From positions 124,001 through 188,000 of the forward strand of contig NZ_FQZB01000014.1 of the NCBI RefSeq assembly GCF_900141845.1: a DNA stretch of 64,000 nucleotides, read 5' to 3'. Shown here piece by piece: positions 44,125 to 52,500 of this stretch. The position numbers were made by a program, and so were the translations under genes. Every line of letters begins with the position of its first letter. Position 1 is the stretch's first letter. The notes beneath the pieces were generated by a model. It did not search any database and was not told the origin of the DNA. It saw only the letters and a list, made by a program, of their open reading frames with translations. Source of the DNA: Clostridium cavendishii DSM 21758 (GTDB lineage Bacteria > Bacillota > Clostridia > Clostridiales > Clostridiaceae).

Positions 44125-44880
44125 CAATTTTTTTATTTTATTACTTGGGACTTTCAGCTTATAGTAAAAGATACTTACCTTTGAACCATTCGATTTTGTA
44201 TATACTCTTTTATAAACATCTACCATTGGCCTACTACCATCTAACGAAGTTTCTATTTCCCCTTGATAATTCGTTATCTCACTATCATAGGCAGATTTTC
44301 CATTGTGTCTAGCCTGAAATCTATAATATGTTTCTCCGTCATAGTCATATTTACCAACTGCAATATTATCAACTTCTTGAAGTTCATCTGTCTCATACAA
44401 ACTTTCTTCAAATTGATCTGTTTTAGATATACCTAAATAAGAAAAATATTCTTTCCCTTTGAATACTTTTGCCTTTCTTTCGTTTTCTTCAACAGTATCT
44501 TCTATACAACTTACTATAAATTTAGCTCCTATAAATACTGAGAATATTAATACTATTATACCAATAGCTTTCCTACGATTTTCTTTTGAATTATTCTCTT
44601 CCTTGAAAGCTCCTTGCATATTTATTCTTTCAGAATGCTCATCATCAATATTATTTTTTTCCTTATATTTCTCATACTTTTCAGCAAAGGCTTCTTTTCT
44701 ATATACCTCTCCCTTTGTTAATGACTCATTATGAAGAGGTCTTGGCTTTTTTCTAATGGATGCTATTTTAACTTTTGTATCCATTTTTCTTACTGATATA
44801 TTAGAAAATTTCGGTTTTTTTACTTTAGATTTATTATAAGGTCCTTTTGTAATCTTTTTTATAGAAGGTTTGTCCCCCAA
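44119..44880 (-). CDS. Single-pass membrane protein of unknown function
   Basis: 253 residues. A basic N-terminal cytoplasmic part (about 1-105, rich in Lys/Arg, SIRKKPRPLHNESLTKGE), one membrane helix (about 107-125, AIGIIVLIFSVFIGAKFIV) and an extracellular C-terminal domain of about 125 residues (VGKYDYDGETYYRFQARHNG). The start is three bases after the stop of the ATP-grasp gene, so co-translation is likely. Not recognised; possibly a membrane partner of that enzyme. Confidence 0.65.
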   Translation of the reverse strand: MGDKPSIKKITKGPYNKSKVKKPKFSNISVRKMDTKVKIASIRKKPRPLHNESLTKGEVYRKEAFAEKYEKYKEKNNIDDEHSERINMQGAFKEENNSKENRRKAIGIIVLIFSVFIGAKFIVSCIEDTVEENERKAKVFKGKEYFSYLGISKTDQFEESLYETDELQEVDNIAVGKYDYDGETYYRFQARHNGKSAYDSEITNYQGEIETSLDGSRPMVDVYKRVYTKSNGSKVSIFYYKLKVPSNKIKKLN

Positions 44881-44883
44881 GTC

Positions 44884-47334
44884 CTATTCATCTCCCTTTT
44901 CACCAAATAACGGTGCATACATACAAATATTCTTTGTTATTTTTCCTCCAAGCCTTGTAAATACCCCTGCAAATTCTTCGTTAACAACAAATGCTCCTAT
45001 AACAGGATATAAATTTTCTCTCCATTTATTATTACATACTTTAACCTTTGCTTTAACAGTTTCAGAGTAAATAAGCTCTTGAAAGACTACATCACTGTCA
45101 ACAAAATTATTTATTTCACTAGATATTTTTACTCCTTCGCCCTCTCTACCGAGCATAGGCTTTACTACAAAATTTGCTGTATTCAAATCTCTATAATCAT
45201 AACTTGTCAGTGGTATATATTTTTGTATTATTTCTGCTTCCTCTTTAGAATAAAAATTATATTTTAAAAGTTCATATATGGCTGAAAAAAAACCTTTTGA
45301 TTGTGATATTATAGATTGCAATGGATTTAAAGATATAACCTTTTTATTAAACATAGGTAAAACTTTTTTCATTTCATCATCTTGATTAAACCAATCTAAA
45401 GGGAAGTATCTATACATTGCATCTATTTTTCTTCCATAAACATAAACTTCTTCTCCTCTTACCTCTAAATCATATATGTTTCCAATTATAAGCTCACATT
45501 CAGGGAACTCTTCTTTTAACACTTCAAATATACCTTTCATAGTATAAAAATCTTCATAATAAGTTGTCCCCAATATAGCTATAGTTTCTACTTTGATTTC
45601 ATTTTTATATTTATTTATTATATTTCGAGCATTAACCTTTAACTTCTCTTTTAAAACTTTGTTTGGATCTATAAGCTCATTATTTGCTTTTATCTCATTA
45701 AAGTATTCACCTTGTATATTTATAGCTTCTATTATCCCTGCTGGTGTCTCCGAATTTATTTCTAACACCTTTAAATTTCCGCATTTATCAATGATAAAGT
45801 CCATTCTTCCTATAAAACAAAGCTCTCTAAACTTTTCTTGATTTAAAAATTCTTTTAAGTCCTCAATAGCTAAAATTTCTGAAAAGACTTCTAGATTTGC
45901 TTTTATTGCATTTTGAGTCTTTAAAAATATCTTTGCTAGACTATCTGTTGCATAACTTAACTCTCTAAGCTTTTTTTCACTTATAGTAACTACATTTACA
46001 CTTAAATAGTCATAATTTTTAACATACGCTCCTGAGAAACCATATTCTATCAATGCCTTTGATTTTATTCTTTCTAAAGCTTCTACTGATATTTCTGAAA
46101 GTCTAATTTCTCTATCTTTTAAACCTATAGGTGTTATGAATGTAGTATCTTCATCAGTTAAGTAATCTGCATTCCACCTTATTAAATTTCCTATCACCTT
46201 GTCACAGCCTAAAAATATTCCATAATTTCCAAAACTCTGTATTTGATGTTTAAATCCACCATTATCACAAATTACAACTTCATCTTCTATTTTTTCAAAA
46301 CTTTGCAATATAAAGGGTTTCTCATTCATTATTTTTTCAACATAATTCAGACTTTCTTCCCATTCCTTTTCATTATGAAGCATACCTATAAATACATCTA
46401 TTGAATATCTACCAAAAACAGGCTTGATAACAAAACTATTTTTATTTTTTCTAGCCTTTTCTAGACAATATTTATCAAGTATTTCAGTATAAGGCAAATA
46501 TTTTAACACACTCTCTCTTTCTTCCATACTAAGTCTATCATCCTTAGTAAGCACAAGTTTCCAAAGATATGCATAAAGACTTTTACTTTGAGCAAGTATT
46601 GCTCTTGGATCATTAAGTATCAATATTTTGCCTAATTCATGTAATTTAATCATTTCCTTAAAACAAGTACATTCATACATAAATTCTGTTGGATAAAGCC
46701 TAATTACAACATCTATATTTTTATTAAAAGCTTTTAAAGTATCTTCTTCAATATATAGATTAGTAGGACCAGTTAGGATTATATCTAAATCAACCTGTTT
46801 ATTTTCGCTTTGAAACATCTCTTTTAAAAATATACCTAAATGCGTTTCCTCATACTTGGATGGTGCTGTCAAAAAAGCTATATTAAACCTTTGCTTATCT
46901 TGAAATCTTCCTTTAAGAATTCTAATTAAAGCTTCACTTAAATTTTTTCTAAAATTTAAAGTTAATTGCTCACCATAACCCTGTTCTTCCATAAGTGCGC
47001 ATTCTCTTTGTGCACAAGGTTTATCATAATTAAACTCACTATAAAATATTCCATCTTCTTTAAAAAATCCATCATATCTAGTCCATAAGAACTCTGGTAA
47101 TTCTGATTGCATATTTAGTATTTCATTTCTAAAAGGGAATTCTGGTATGTATTTTTTATAATCATTAAATTCTGTATTTATTCCCCTTACAACCTTCATA
47201 ACTAACTTATGAAGCTTCTCTGAACTTTGTATAAATTCTTCACCTTGTTTTTTATCTATAAAATGTGGCTCTAACGTATAAACCTGTTTAGTTCTTGTTG
47301 TACTAACCACATTATAATCTAATAATAAGTTCAT
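44884..47334 (-). CDS. Glutathionylspermidine-synthase-like ATP-grasp protein, duplicated
   Basis: 816 residues, much longer than ordinary single-domain family members. Two related halves can be seen: a full N-terminal unit (about 1-555; SFVIKPVFGRYSIDV, FILQSFEKIEDE, DFIIDKCGNLKVLEINSETP) and a shorter C-terminal unit (about 575-816; NFVVKPMLGREGEGVKIS, VFQELIYSETVKAKV, YPVIGAFVVNEEFAGVFTRL). The KPxxGRxG strand and LEINSETP metal-binding strand mark an ATP-grasp amide ligase of the YgiC/Gsp-synthetase type. Substrate unknown. The gene cluster includes a small protein with a Ser/Gly/Tyr tail, a plausible acceptor as with YgiB-YgiC. Ribosome site GGAGC before ATG. Confidence 0.75.
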   Translation of the reverse strand: MNLLLDYNVVSTTRTKQVYTLEPHFIDKKQGEEFIQSSEKLHKLVMKVVRGINTEFNDYKKYIPEFPFRNEILNMQSELPEFLWTRYDGFFKEDGIFYSEFNYDKPCAQRECALMEEQGYGEQLTLNFRKNLSEALIRILKGRFQDKQRFNIAFLTAPSKYEETHLGIFLKEMFQSENKQVDLDIILTGPTNLYIEEDTLKAFNKNIDVVIRLYPTEFMYECTCFKEMIKLHELGKILILNDPRAILAQSKSLYAYLWKLVLTKDDRLSMEERESVLKYLPYTEILDKYCLEKARKNKNSFVIKPVFGRYSIDVFIGMLHNEKEWEESLNYVEKIMNEKPFILQSFEKIEDEVVICDNGGFKHQIQSFGNYGIFLGCDKVIGNLIRWNADYLTDEDTTFITPIGLKDREIRLSEISVEALERIKSKALIEYGFSGAYVKNYDYLSVNVVTISEKKLRELSYATDSLAKIFLKTQNAIKANLEVFSEILAIEDLKEFLNQEKFRELCFIGRMDFIIDKCGNLKVLEINSETPAGIIEAINIQGEYFNEIKANNELIDPNKVLKEKLKVNARNIINKYKNEIKVETIAILGTTYYEDFYTMKGIFEVLKEEFPECELIIGNIYDLEVRGEEVYVYGRKIDAMYRYFPLDWFNQDDEMKKVLPMFNKKVISLNPLQSIISQSKGFFSAIYELLKYNFYSKEEAEIIQKYIPLTSYDYRDLNTANFVVKPMLGREGEGVKISSEINNFVDSDVVFQELIYSETVKAKVKVCNNKWRENLYPVIGAFVVNEEFAGVFTRLGGKITKNICMYAPLFGEKGDE

Positions 47335-47469
47335 AATTTGCTCCTACATTAATATATCCCAAATCACTTTGGTACTAATAAAAATCATTTTAATAATAAT
47401 TAATAAGTTTGATAGCTCAACCCATAAAAAAATTGAAATTAAACTATAATACTCAGTTTCCAACCTTAT

Positions 47470-47829
47470 CTAACTTGAGGAGCTATCCATATGTGATGAA
47501 GAATAACTATATACACCTTTGTCACCAGTTGTCCAAGATCTCCAACTATCCCCTGAAAAACTTCTTCCAGTATATACATAAGAGCCACCTGAGCTTTCAT
47601 TTGGAAATAAAAAAGGTACTTGTCCTGTTCCGTGATAAGCATCTCCCTTTTCAAATTTCTTAGCTACTTCCTCATAAAATTTCTCTTGTTTAGCCTGGTC
47701 AGTTTCATCTGCAATTGCAACTCTTTGTACTAGCGTTCCTTCTTGATAAAGTGGACTTGCAGTAACAACTGCAGCTGCTACCGATAAGGCTAATGCCCTC
47801 TTTTTAAATTTTTCATCCAAACCTTCCAC
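47470..47829 (-). CDS. Small protein with Ser/Gly/Tyr-rich tail (possible ATP-grasp substrate)
   Basis: 119 residues. Residues 8-27 are hydrophobic and Ala-rich (KRALALSVAAAVVTASPLYQ) but without a clear signal cleavage site. The tail (about 78-119) reads NESSGGSYVYTGRSFSGDSW ... KGVYSYSSSHMDSSSS. The tail recalls the low-complexity Gly/Ser ends of the YgiB (DUF1190) proteins that are paired with YgiC-type ATP-grasp enzymes. It is six bases from the upstream gene and 135 from the ATP-grasp gene. Role as acceptor is inference. Confidence 0.55.
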   Translation of the reverse strand: MEGLDEKFKKRALALSVAAAVVTASPLYQEGTLVQRVAIADETDQAKQEKFYEEVAKKFEKGDAYHGTGQVPFLFPNESSGGSYVYTGRSFSGDSWRSWTTGDKGVYSYSSSHMDSSSS

Positions 47830-47835
47830 ATCCCT

Positions 47836-48477
47836 TTATTCCTTAGAACCTATTGGTTCATTTATTATCTCTACAAATATATTTTCCTTTTTAAGATATT
47901 CTACATAGTCCGTCAAATCTTCCTTTAATTTATCCACTGAGATTACAACAACTCTATTTATACCTAAATCATTTAAAATCTCTACTGGTGGTAATTCCTC
48001 TTCTGTAAGTTCATATTGATTATTGTAATAAATTCTTTTGTCAAATTCAGTTTCTAAATATCTATCTTTATCTAGCATAAAAGCATAAGTTGAATCCTTA
48101 AGTTCTTTTAATTCATAGCTATATTGTATAAGCTTGGATATAAAAATTTTTGAGCCTACTATCCCGAAATCATGTGATATATGATTAAATACTAAAACCG
48201 GTTTAATTCCTAAATCATTGTTTAAAATTAAGGCTGTTTCAATGCTTTCTAGTAGTGGTAAATCAAAAATATATATAGTTTTTTTATAACTTAATTTATC
48301 TTTTAAAGCTAATACACTATTTTTAATTTCATTTGAAGGATATACTTCTTCTAACTCAAAATCTTCACATTGTTTCAATGATGCTATTGGTGTAGTTTTA
48401 AAATAACATTCAAAATACCTTAAATCTTTTCTCCAATTATCATAAACTTCGTATAAATTAACTTTTGATTTCAACAT
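47836..48477 (-). CDS. Conserved-looking cytosolic protein of unknown function
   Basis: 213 residues, no signal or membrane segment. Alternating beta/alpha pattern (KKTIYIFDLPLLESIETALI, GIKPVLVFNHISHDFGIVGS, DLGINRVVVISVDKLKEDLT) suggests a Rossmann-like fold. Member of the ATP-grasp operon: nine bases after the 60-residue gene and six before the Ser/Gly-tail gene. No family recognised. Confidence 0.6.
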   Translation of the reverse strand: MLKSKVNLYEVYDNWRKDLRYFECYFKTTPIASLKQCEDFELEEVYPSNEIKNSVLALKDKLSYKKTIYIFDLPLLESIETALILNNDLGIKPVLVFNHISHDFGIVGSKIFISKLIQYSYELKELKDSTYAFMLDKDRYLETEFDKRIYYNNQYELTEEELPPVEILNDLGINRVVVISVDKLKEDLTDYVEYLKKENIFVEIINEPIGSKE

Positions 48478-48486
48478 AATATCTGA

Positions 48487-48669
48487 TTACTTATATGTTA
48501 CTGCAAATACTTTTGTTAAATTTATAATATGTGTATATCCGCTAGTATCATGAAGTGTTAAATAGTCACCATCTCTGTTTATCTCTTTAATTTCCACTGA
48601 AACATCTGGAGTCTCCTCATTGTATGCTCCTAAACTATTGTAAATATAACATTGCTCAAACGCTATCAT
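48487..48669 (-). CDS. Small protein, first gene of the ATP-grasp operon
   Basis: 60 residues, mildly acidic, with alternating beta-like segments (VSVEIKEINRDGDYLTLHDT and GYTHIINLTKVFAVTY), so a tiny beta-barrel or SH3-like fold is possible. The ATG is preceded by a strong AGGAGG site. It opens the five-gene unit. Not recognised. Confidence 0.55.
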   Translation of the reverse strand: MIAFEQCYIYNSLGAYNEETPDVSVEIKEINRDGDYLTLHDTSGYTHIINLTKVFAVTYK

Positions 48670-48787
48670 AAAAATTCCTCCTAATAATATTAAATATTTC
48701 CAATTATATTATATTACAAAGCTTTTTCTTTTACTATTAAAACAACCTTAAACTATATTATATTTTTTTCTTTTTAATTTTAAAAAA

Positions 48788-48823
48788 CTTTATAAATAGT
48801 TTTTTATTTAACTATTTATAAAG
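48788..48823 (-). terminator. Intrinsic terminator of the second Cof phosphatase
   Basis: A 14-bp perfect stem (48788-48801 with 48810-48823), an 8-base loop and a T-run on the minus strand, just after the stop at 48831. Confidence 0.88.
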
Positions 48824-48830
48824 CTCTTTA

Positions 48831-49679
48831 TTATTCTACATCTATAACTTGTTCATCTAAAACAAACTTATTTATCATTTTTGCCACACCTGAGTTTACA
48901 TTTGTATCTGTTACATAATCCGCAGCTTCTTTTACTATGTCCATAGCATTTCCCATAGCTACTCCAAGTCCCGCATATTTAATCATACTTATGTCATTCT
49001 CACTATCTCCTACACAGATTACTTCTTCTCTTTTTATCCCCAACATTTCTGCTAATCTTTCTGCTGCTTTTCCTTTTGAGGTTCCAGCTGCCATTACTTC
49101 AAAATTATTATCCCATGAACTTACAACTTCTAAATCTTTATACTTACTTATTTCTTCTTTCGCCTGTTGTAATTTTGGTTTGTCTTCATTCTCTATAGCT
49201 ATTGCCTTTAATATTTTTCCTTCATATTCTTCAAATATTTCTGGAAAATCTCTACCTTCTACAAATTTTATCCTTACATCCTCTGGTAATTCTCTATTTG
49301 AAATCTTATAAGCATGAGTTTCAGGAATTTTAATTTCCGAAATTACTGTATCACATGTATTAAAATAAGTTAATAAACCATATTTTTTTGTAACTTCATA
49401 TATTTTAAACATTTGTTCTTTACTAAGTGTCGATTTATATATTACTTCTTCTCTATCCTTTTCCCTTATATATGCACCATTTGATGATATAATAGGTGCT
49501 TTTACCCCTATTATATTTGAGTAATGACTAGCTGATGTGAATAGTCTTCCAGTAGTTATTGCTATTTTTACACCTTTTTCAGTAGCCTTCTTTAATGCTA
49601 ACCTATTTTCTTCACTAACATCATGTGCATTACTTAAAAGTGTTCCATCCATATCAATGCAAATTAATTTGTACTTCAT
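48831..49679 (-). CDS. Cof-type HAD-IIB phosphatase
   Basis: 282 residues from the ATG at 49677-49679, preferred over an upstream ATG at 49724 because AAGGGAGAAG precedes it and the protein then starts MKYKLICIDMDGTLLS like its relatives. HAD motifs: DMDGTLLS, TTGRLF, and EEVICVGDSENDISMIKYAG followed by GVAMGNA. Cytosolic phosphatase of the same class as the 17387-18196 gene. Single-gene unit between two terminators. Substrate unknown. Confidence 0.9.
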   Translation of the reverse strand: MKYKLICIDMDGTLLSNAHDVSEENRLALKKATEKGVKIAITTGRLFTSASHYSNIIGVKAPIISSNGAYIREKDREEVIYKSTLSKEQMFKIYEVTKKYGLLTYFNTCDTVISEIKIPETHAYKISNRELPEDVRIKFVEGRDFPEIFEEYEGKILKAIAIENEDKPKLQQAKEEISKYKDLEVVSSWDNNFEVMAAGTSKGKAAERLAEMLGIKREEVICVGDSENDISMIKYAGLGVAMGNAMDIVKEAADYVTDTNVNSGVAKMINKFVLDEQVIDVE

Positions 49680-49736
49680 AATATCTTCTCCCTTCGCTTC
49701 TACATCTTTTATACTACATATCACTTTTATTATAAC

Positions 49737-49768
49737 AAAATAGATGTGGTTTTACCCACATCTATTTT
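49737..49768. terminator. Intrinsic terminator, probably bidirectional
   Basis: A 13-bp perfect stem (49737-49749 with 49756-49768), a 6-base loop, with T-run on either strand. It separates the desulfoferrodoxin unit from the Cof phosphatase gene. Confidence 0.82.
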
Positions 49769-49925
49769 TAACTTCACTAAATTATCTAATAATATTTTAT
49801 AAACTTTTATTATAAGTCGTCGTCAAATACCTTAATAAAAGCTGATAAACATTTTAAATCTTAGATTTAATCAATGTAACCTATTTTCTAAAAATATGAT
49901 AAATAAAACATTATTTATTATATTC

Positions 49926-50300
49926 TTAAGCCTTCCAAAGTCCATGTATATTACAATATTCTCTTACAGCTACTATTTTTTCATCAATTTTAAATGTAGC
50001 TTCTGGTTTTTCACCTGGTTTTAAATGCTTTCTATATACTGCTGATTCAGTTATAACTTCTATCCATTCTATATAGTGTTCTTCTTGCATTGGATGTTCT
50101 ATTGAACCTACAGCTACATGAACTCCACCTTCTACCTTAGTAACTACTGGTACATGCTTTTCTTTTGCTGCATCTACTACATTTTCTTCCTTTAGGCTCA
50201 TTGGTTTACCACAACAAACTAAAGTTCCACCTGCTGGATGTGCTACCTCAACTATATTTCCACATAATTCACATCTGTAAATTTCATTTATTTTTGACAT
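49926..50300 (-). CDS. dfx: Desulfoferrodoxin / superoxide reductase
   Basis: 124 residues. Centre I (rubredoxin-like) ligands Cys10, Cys13, Cys29 and Cys30 (YRCELCGN, LVCCGKPM). Centre II ligands His49, His69, His75, Cys116 and His119 (KHVPVV, EHPM, EEHYIEW, CNIHGLW). All ligands present, so a two-iron class I enzyme. It reduces superoxide to hydrogen peroxide in the cytosol of anaerobes, taking electrons from rubredoxin. Ribosome site AAGGAGG before ATG. Its presence supports an obligate anaerobe. Confidence 0.96.
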   Translation of the reverse strand: MSKINEIYRCELCGNIVEVAHPAGGTLVCCGKPMSLKEENVVDAAKEKHVPVVTKVEGGVHVAVGSIEHPMQEEHYIEWIEVITESAVYRKHLKPGEKPEATFKIDEKIVAVREYCNIHGLWKA

Positions 50301-50545
50301 TTTAAAATCCTCCTTTAAATTTAAATCCTTTTTAGTTTTTGTTTTTTATATATTTATATACTTAATTTTAAATATTATTTAATAATTATTATTTGTTATA
50401 TTTAAATTATATATTATATATTTTAAAAATTCAATAGTATTTTTTATTTTTTTTGAAATACTATAAATATATTAAACTCAATTAATCTATATTTAAGATA
50501 TATTAACCTTAACTTTTATTAATAACCTATGGAGGAGTGATTATA

Positions 50546-50815
50546 ATGAAAAAAAATAATAATAATATAACTAATAAGCAAAACACTATATATCCACCAG
50601 ACGATAGAGATTTTGGTGCTCCATCAGTTGAAGACCTAAAATCTTATTCCCCCTCTGGAGACTTTACTATGTTGCCAAATCCAGCTACTGATCCTATCGT
50701 AGCTAATAATATATCTAATGTTGAATTTGATTATACTGAAGATTCTATATTAGATACTTCTGAAACTAGTTATAAAACACAGACTTCTAAGCACTCAAAA
50801 AAATCTAAAAAATAA
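50546..50815 (+). CDS. Small hydrophilic protein of unknown function
   Basis: 89 residues from ATG 50546-50548, with GGAGGAG eight bases upstream; a GTG three codons earlier overlaps that site and is rejected. Polar throughout: Asn/Lys-rich start, TIYPPDDRDFGAPSVEDLKS and a Ser/Lys-rich tail (SKHSKKSKK), probably disordered. It has its own terminator, is divergent from desulfoferrodoxin and convergent with the NlpC/P60 gene. No family recognised. Confidence 0.6.
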   Translation: MKKNNNNITNKQNTIYPPDDRDFGAPSVEDLKSYSPSGDFTMLPNPATDPIVANNISNVEFDYTEDSILDTSETSYKTQTSKHSKKSKK

Positions 50816-50818
50816 ATT

Positions 50819-50867
50819 AAAGACAAATATTCAATATATTTATACTATTGGATATTTGTCTTTATTA
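50819..50867 (+). terminator. Intrinsic terminator of the small plus-strand gene
   Basis: An 18-bp stem with one wobble (50819-50836 with 50846-50863), a 9-base loop and a following T-rich run. Confidence 0.88.
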
Positions 50868-50905
50868 TATTTAGCTTTTTAATAATATTCTCATTCTGAT
50901 TTTCT

Positions 50906-52129
50906 TTATCTTAATACCCTTCTTGCTGCAACATAGTGATATATTGGTCCTACTACTACACCTTCCCTTGAATTAGCAGCATGAATCACTTGACCATTTC
51001 CCCAATATATAGCTACATGTCCTGGTGCTGAAGCTGAGCCTCTTTCAAAAACTAAATCTCCAGGTTGCAATTCATTATATGATATTGGTGTTCCCTGATT
51101 TATTTGAGTATAAGTAGTACGAGGTAAGCCATAGCCAAAATGTCCAAATACATAAGCTGTAAAGCCAGAACAATCAAAACTGTCTGGTCCATTTCCTCCA
51201 GTTACATATCTACGTCCAACAAATTGTGATGCATAATTTAATATTGCATTAGAACTAGCATTTCCAGCCCCTCCTCTGCTTAGCATCTCTGTTCTCTCAC
51301 TTTGTTGTATAATTGATTTAGCCTTTTCAATAGCATTTACTACATCTGTTTCTACAGCAGGGCTCTTAATCTGAGTTCTAATATTTCTTAACGCATCTCT
51401 AACATTTTTTAAATCATTAATTGAACTATTAGAATTATTCACAGCATCTATCAAAGGTTGTACCATAGGTCTCTCAACGCCCTCCAAGTTTACCTCTATT
51501 TTACTCTTTTCTGCATTTAATTGATCTATCATAGGCTGCTCTTCAGCCTTTCTCTTGTTAAACTCTTCAATTTTAGCTTTATTCTCATTGTTAAGTTTGT
51601 CCAATTCTTCGTTCTTTACATTTAACTTTTTAATTTTATCATCCAATTCACCTTTTTTAGAGTTCAAATCACCAATTATTTTATTATCAAGATTGATAAC
51701 CTTTTCAACTGCTTCAAATTTTGAAATTAAATCACTAACACTAGTTGCACTTAATAAAACACATAAATAATTTTCTACCCCTCTAGTTTTGGAAAGAGAT
51801 TTTATTCTATCACCTAAAATATTCTCTTTTTCTTTAAGTTCTACTTTTAGTTTATCTACTTGTTTTTCAGTGAGTTTTATTTCATTTTTATATTTCTCTA
51901 TTTCATTATTATTTTTTTCTATTTCCGAATATACTAATTCTAGTTGATCTGTTAAGTCATCCATTTGTTTTTGTAAACCTTTAATTTTAGAATTTACATC
52001 ATCTAATTTTTTAGTTTCTTCTACCTTTTGTTTTTCTTGCTCATCTGTTAGTGGAGTAGCACTTACTTTAATTCCCGTTCCAAAAATTAGACTTATTGCA
52101 AGTACTAATGAAGTTATTTTCTTTCTCAT
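50906..52129 (-). CDS. Secreted NlpC/P60 peptidoglycan hydrolase with coiled coil (PcsB-like)
   Basis: 407 residues. Signal peptide (KKITSLVLAISLIFGTGIKV, cleavage near ATP at about 25), a long coiled coil (about 35-245), and C-terminal NlpC/P60 domain with catalytic Cys320 (DSFDCSGFTAY), His371 (PGHVAIYWG) and His383 (VIHAAN). Such enzymes cut gamma-D-glutamyl-diaminopimelate links and the coiled coil usually docks to FtsEX-type regulators. The start has no close ribosome site; the best purine block is about 45 bases upstream. Confidence 0.92.
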   Translation of the reverse strand: MRKKITSLVLAISLIFGTGIKVSATPLTDEQEKQKVEETKKLDDVNSKIKGLQKQMDDLTDQLELVYSEIEKNNNEIEKYKNEIKLTEKQVDKLKVELKEKENILGDRIKSLSKTRGVENYLCVLLSATSVSDLISKFEAVEKVINLDNKIIGDLNSKKGELDDKIKKLNVKNEELDKLNNENKAKIEEFNKRKAEEQPMIDQLNAEKSKIEVNLEGVERPMVQPLIDAVNNSNSSINDLKNVRDALRNIRTQIKSPAVETDVVNAIEKAKSIIQQSERTEMLSRGGAGNASSNAILNYASQFVGRRYVTGGNGPDSFDCSGFTAYVFGHFGYGLPRTTYTQINQGTPISYNELQPGDLVFERGSASAPGHVAIYWGNGQVIHAANSREGVVVGPIYHYVAARRVLR

Positions 52130-52205
52130 TATTTAGATGCTCTTGTAATATACTCTTTTATACAAGAACTCCCTCCTCCTTACATATTTTGAGTCCAACA
52201 CAATA

Positions 52206-52234
52206 ATTATAACATTAAATCAATTAATTACCAA
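52206..52234 (-). promoter_or_regulatory. Sigma-A-type promoter of the NlpC/P60 gene
   Basis: On the minus strand TTGGTA, a 17-base spacer, TATAAT with extended -10 TG. The -10 hexamer lies about 77 bases before the start codon, giving a leader of roughly 70 bases. Confidence 0.7.
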
Positions 52235-52500
52235 TAAGTAAAATGTTAAAAATTTGTGTACTAAATATAAATGGATAATTTATCTAAATATATCTAATAA
52301 CATAAAATTTGCCATTTCCAGATTTATATAGTTTTTAATAAATACTATACATCTATAACTTCTAAGGTAATCTATATTTTCGAATAATTCAAATATAGAA
52401 AATTGATTAAAACTTATATATAAATACTGTTTATTATAAATTGAATATTTAACCTAGTTAGAGATGGTACTTAAACTCCATCTCTAGCTAAGTTACATTT
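52235..52500. other. Gap between NlpC/P60 promoter and glucan synthase stop
   Basis: No gene seen. It contains the hairpin listed at 52451-52494 and otherwise AT-rich sequence. Confidence 0.4.
52451..52494 (-). terminator. Hairpin after the glucan synthase gene
   Basis: A 17-bp stem with two wobbles (52451-52467 with 52478-52494) and a 10-base loop, seven bases after the stop codon. The minus-strand T-run is weak, so it may be a terminator or a stabilising 3' structure. Confidence 0.65.

Noticed and set aside
47466..47654. 62-codon minus-strand frame inside the Ser/Gly-tail gene
   Set aside because: Overlaps 47470-47829 in another frame; the 119-codon frame has the better context and adjoining start.
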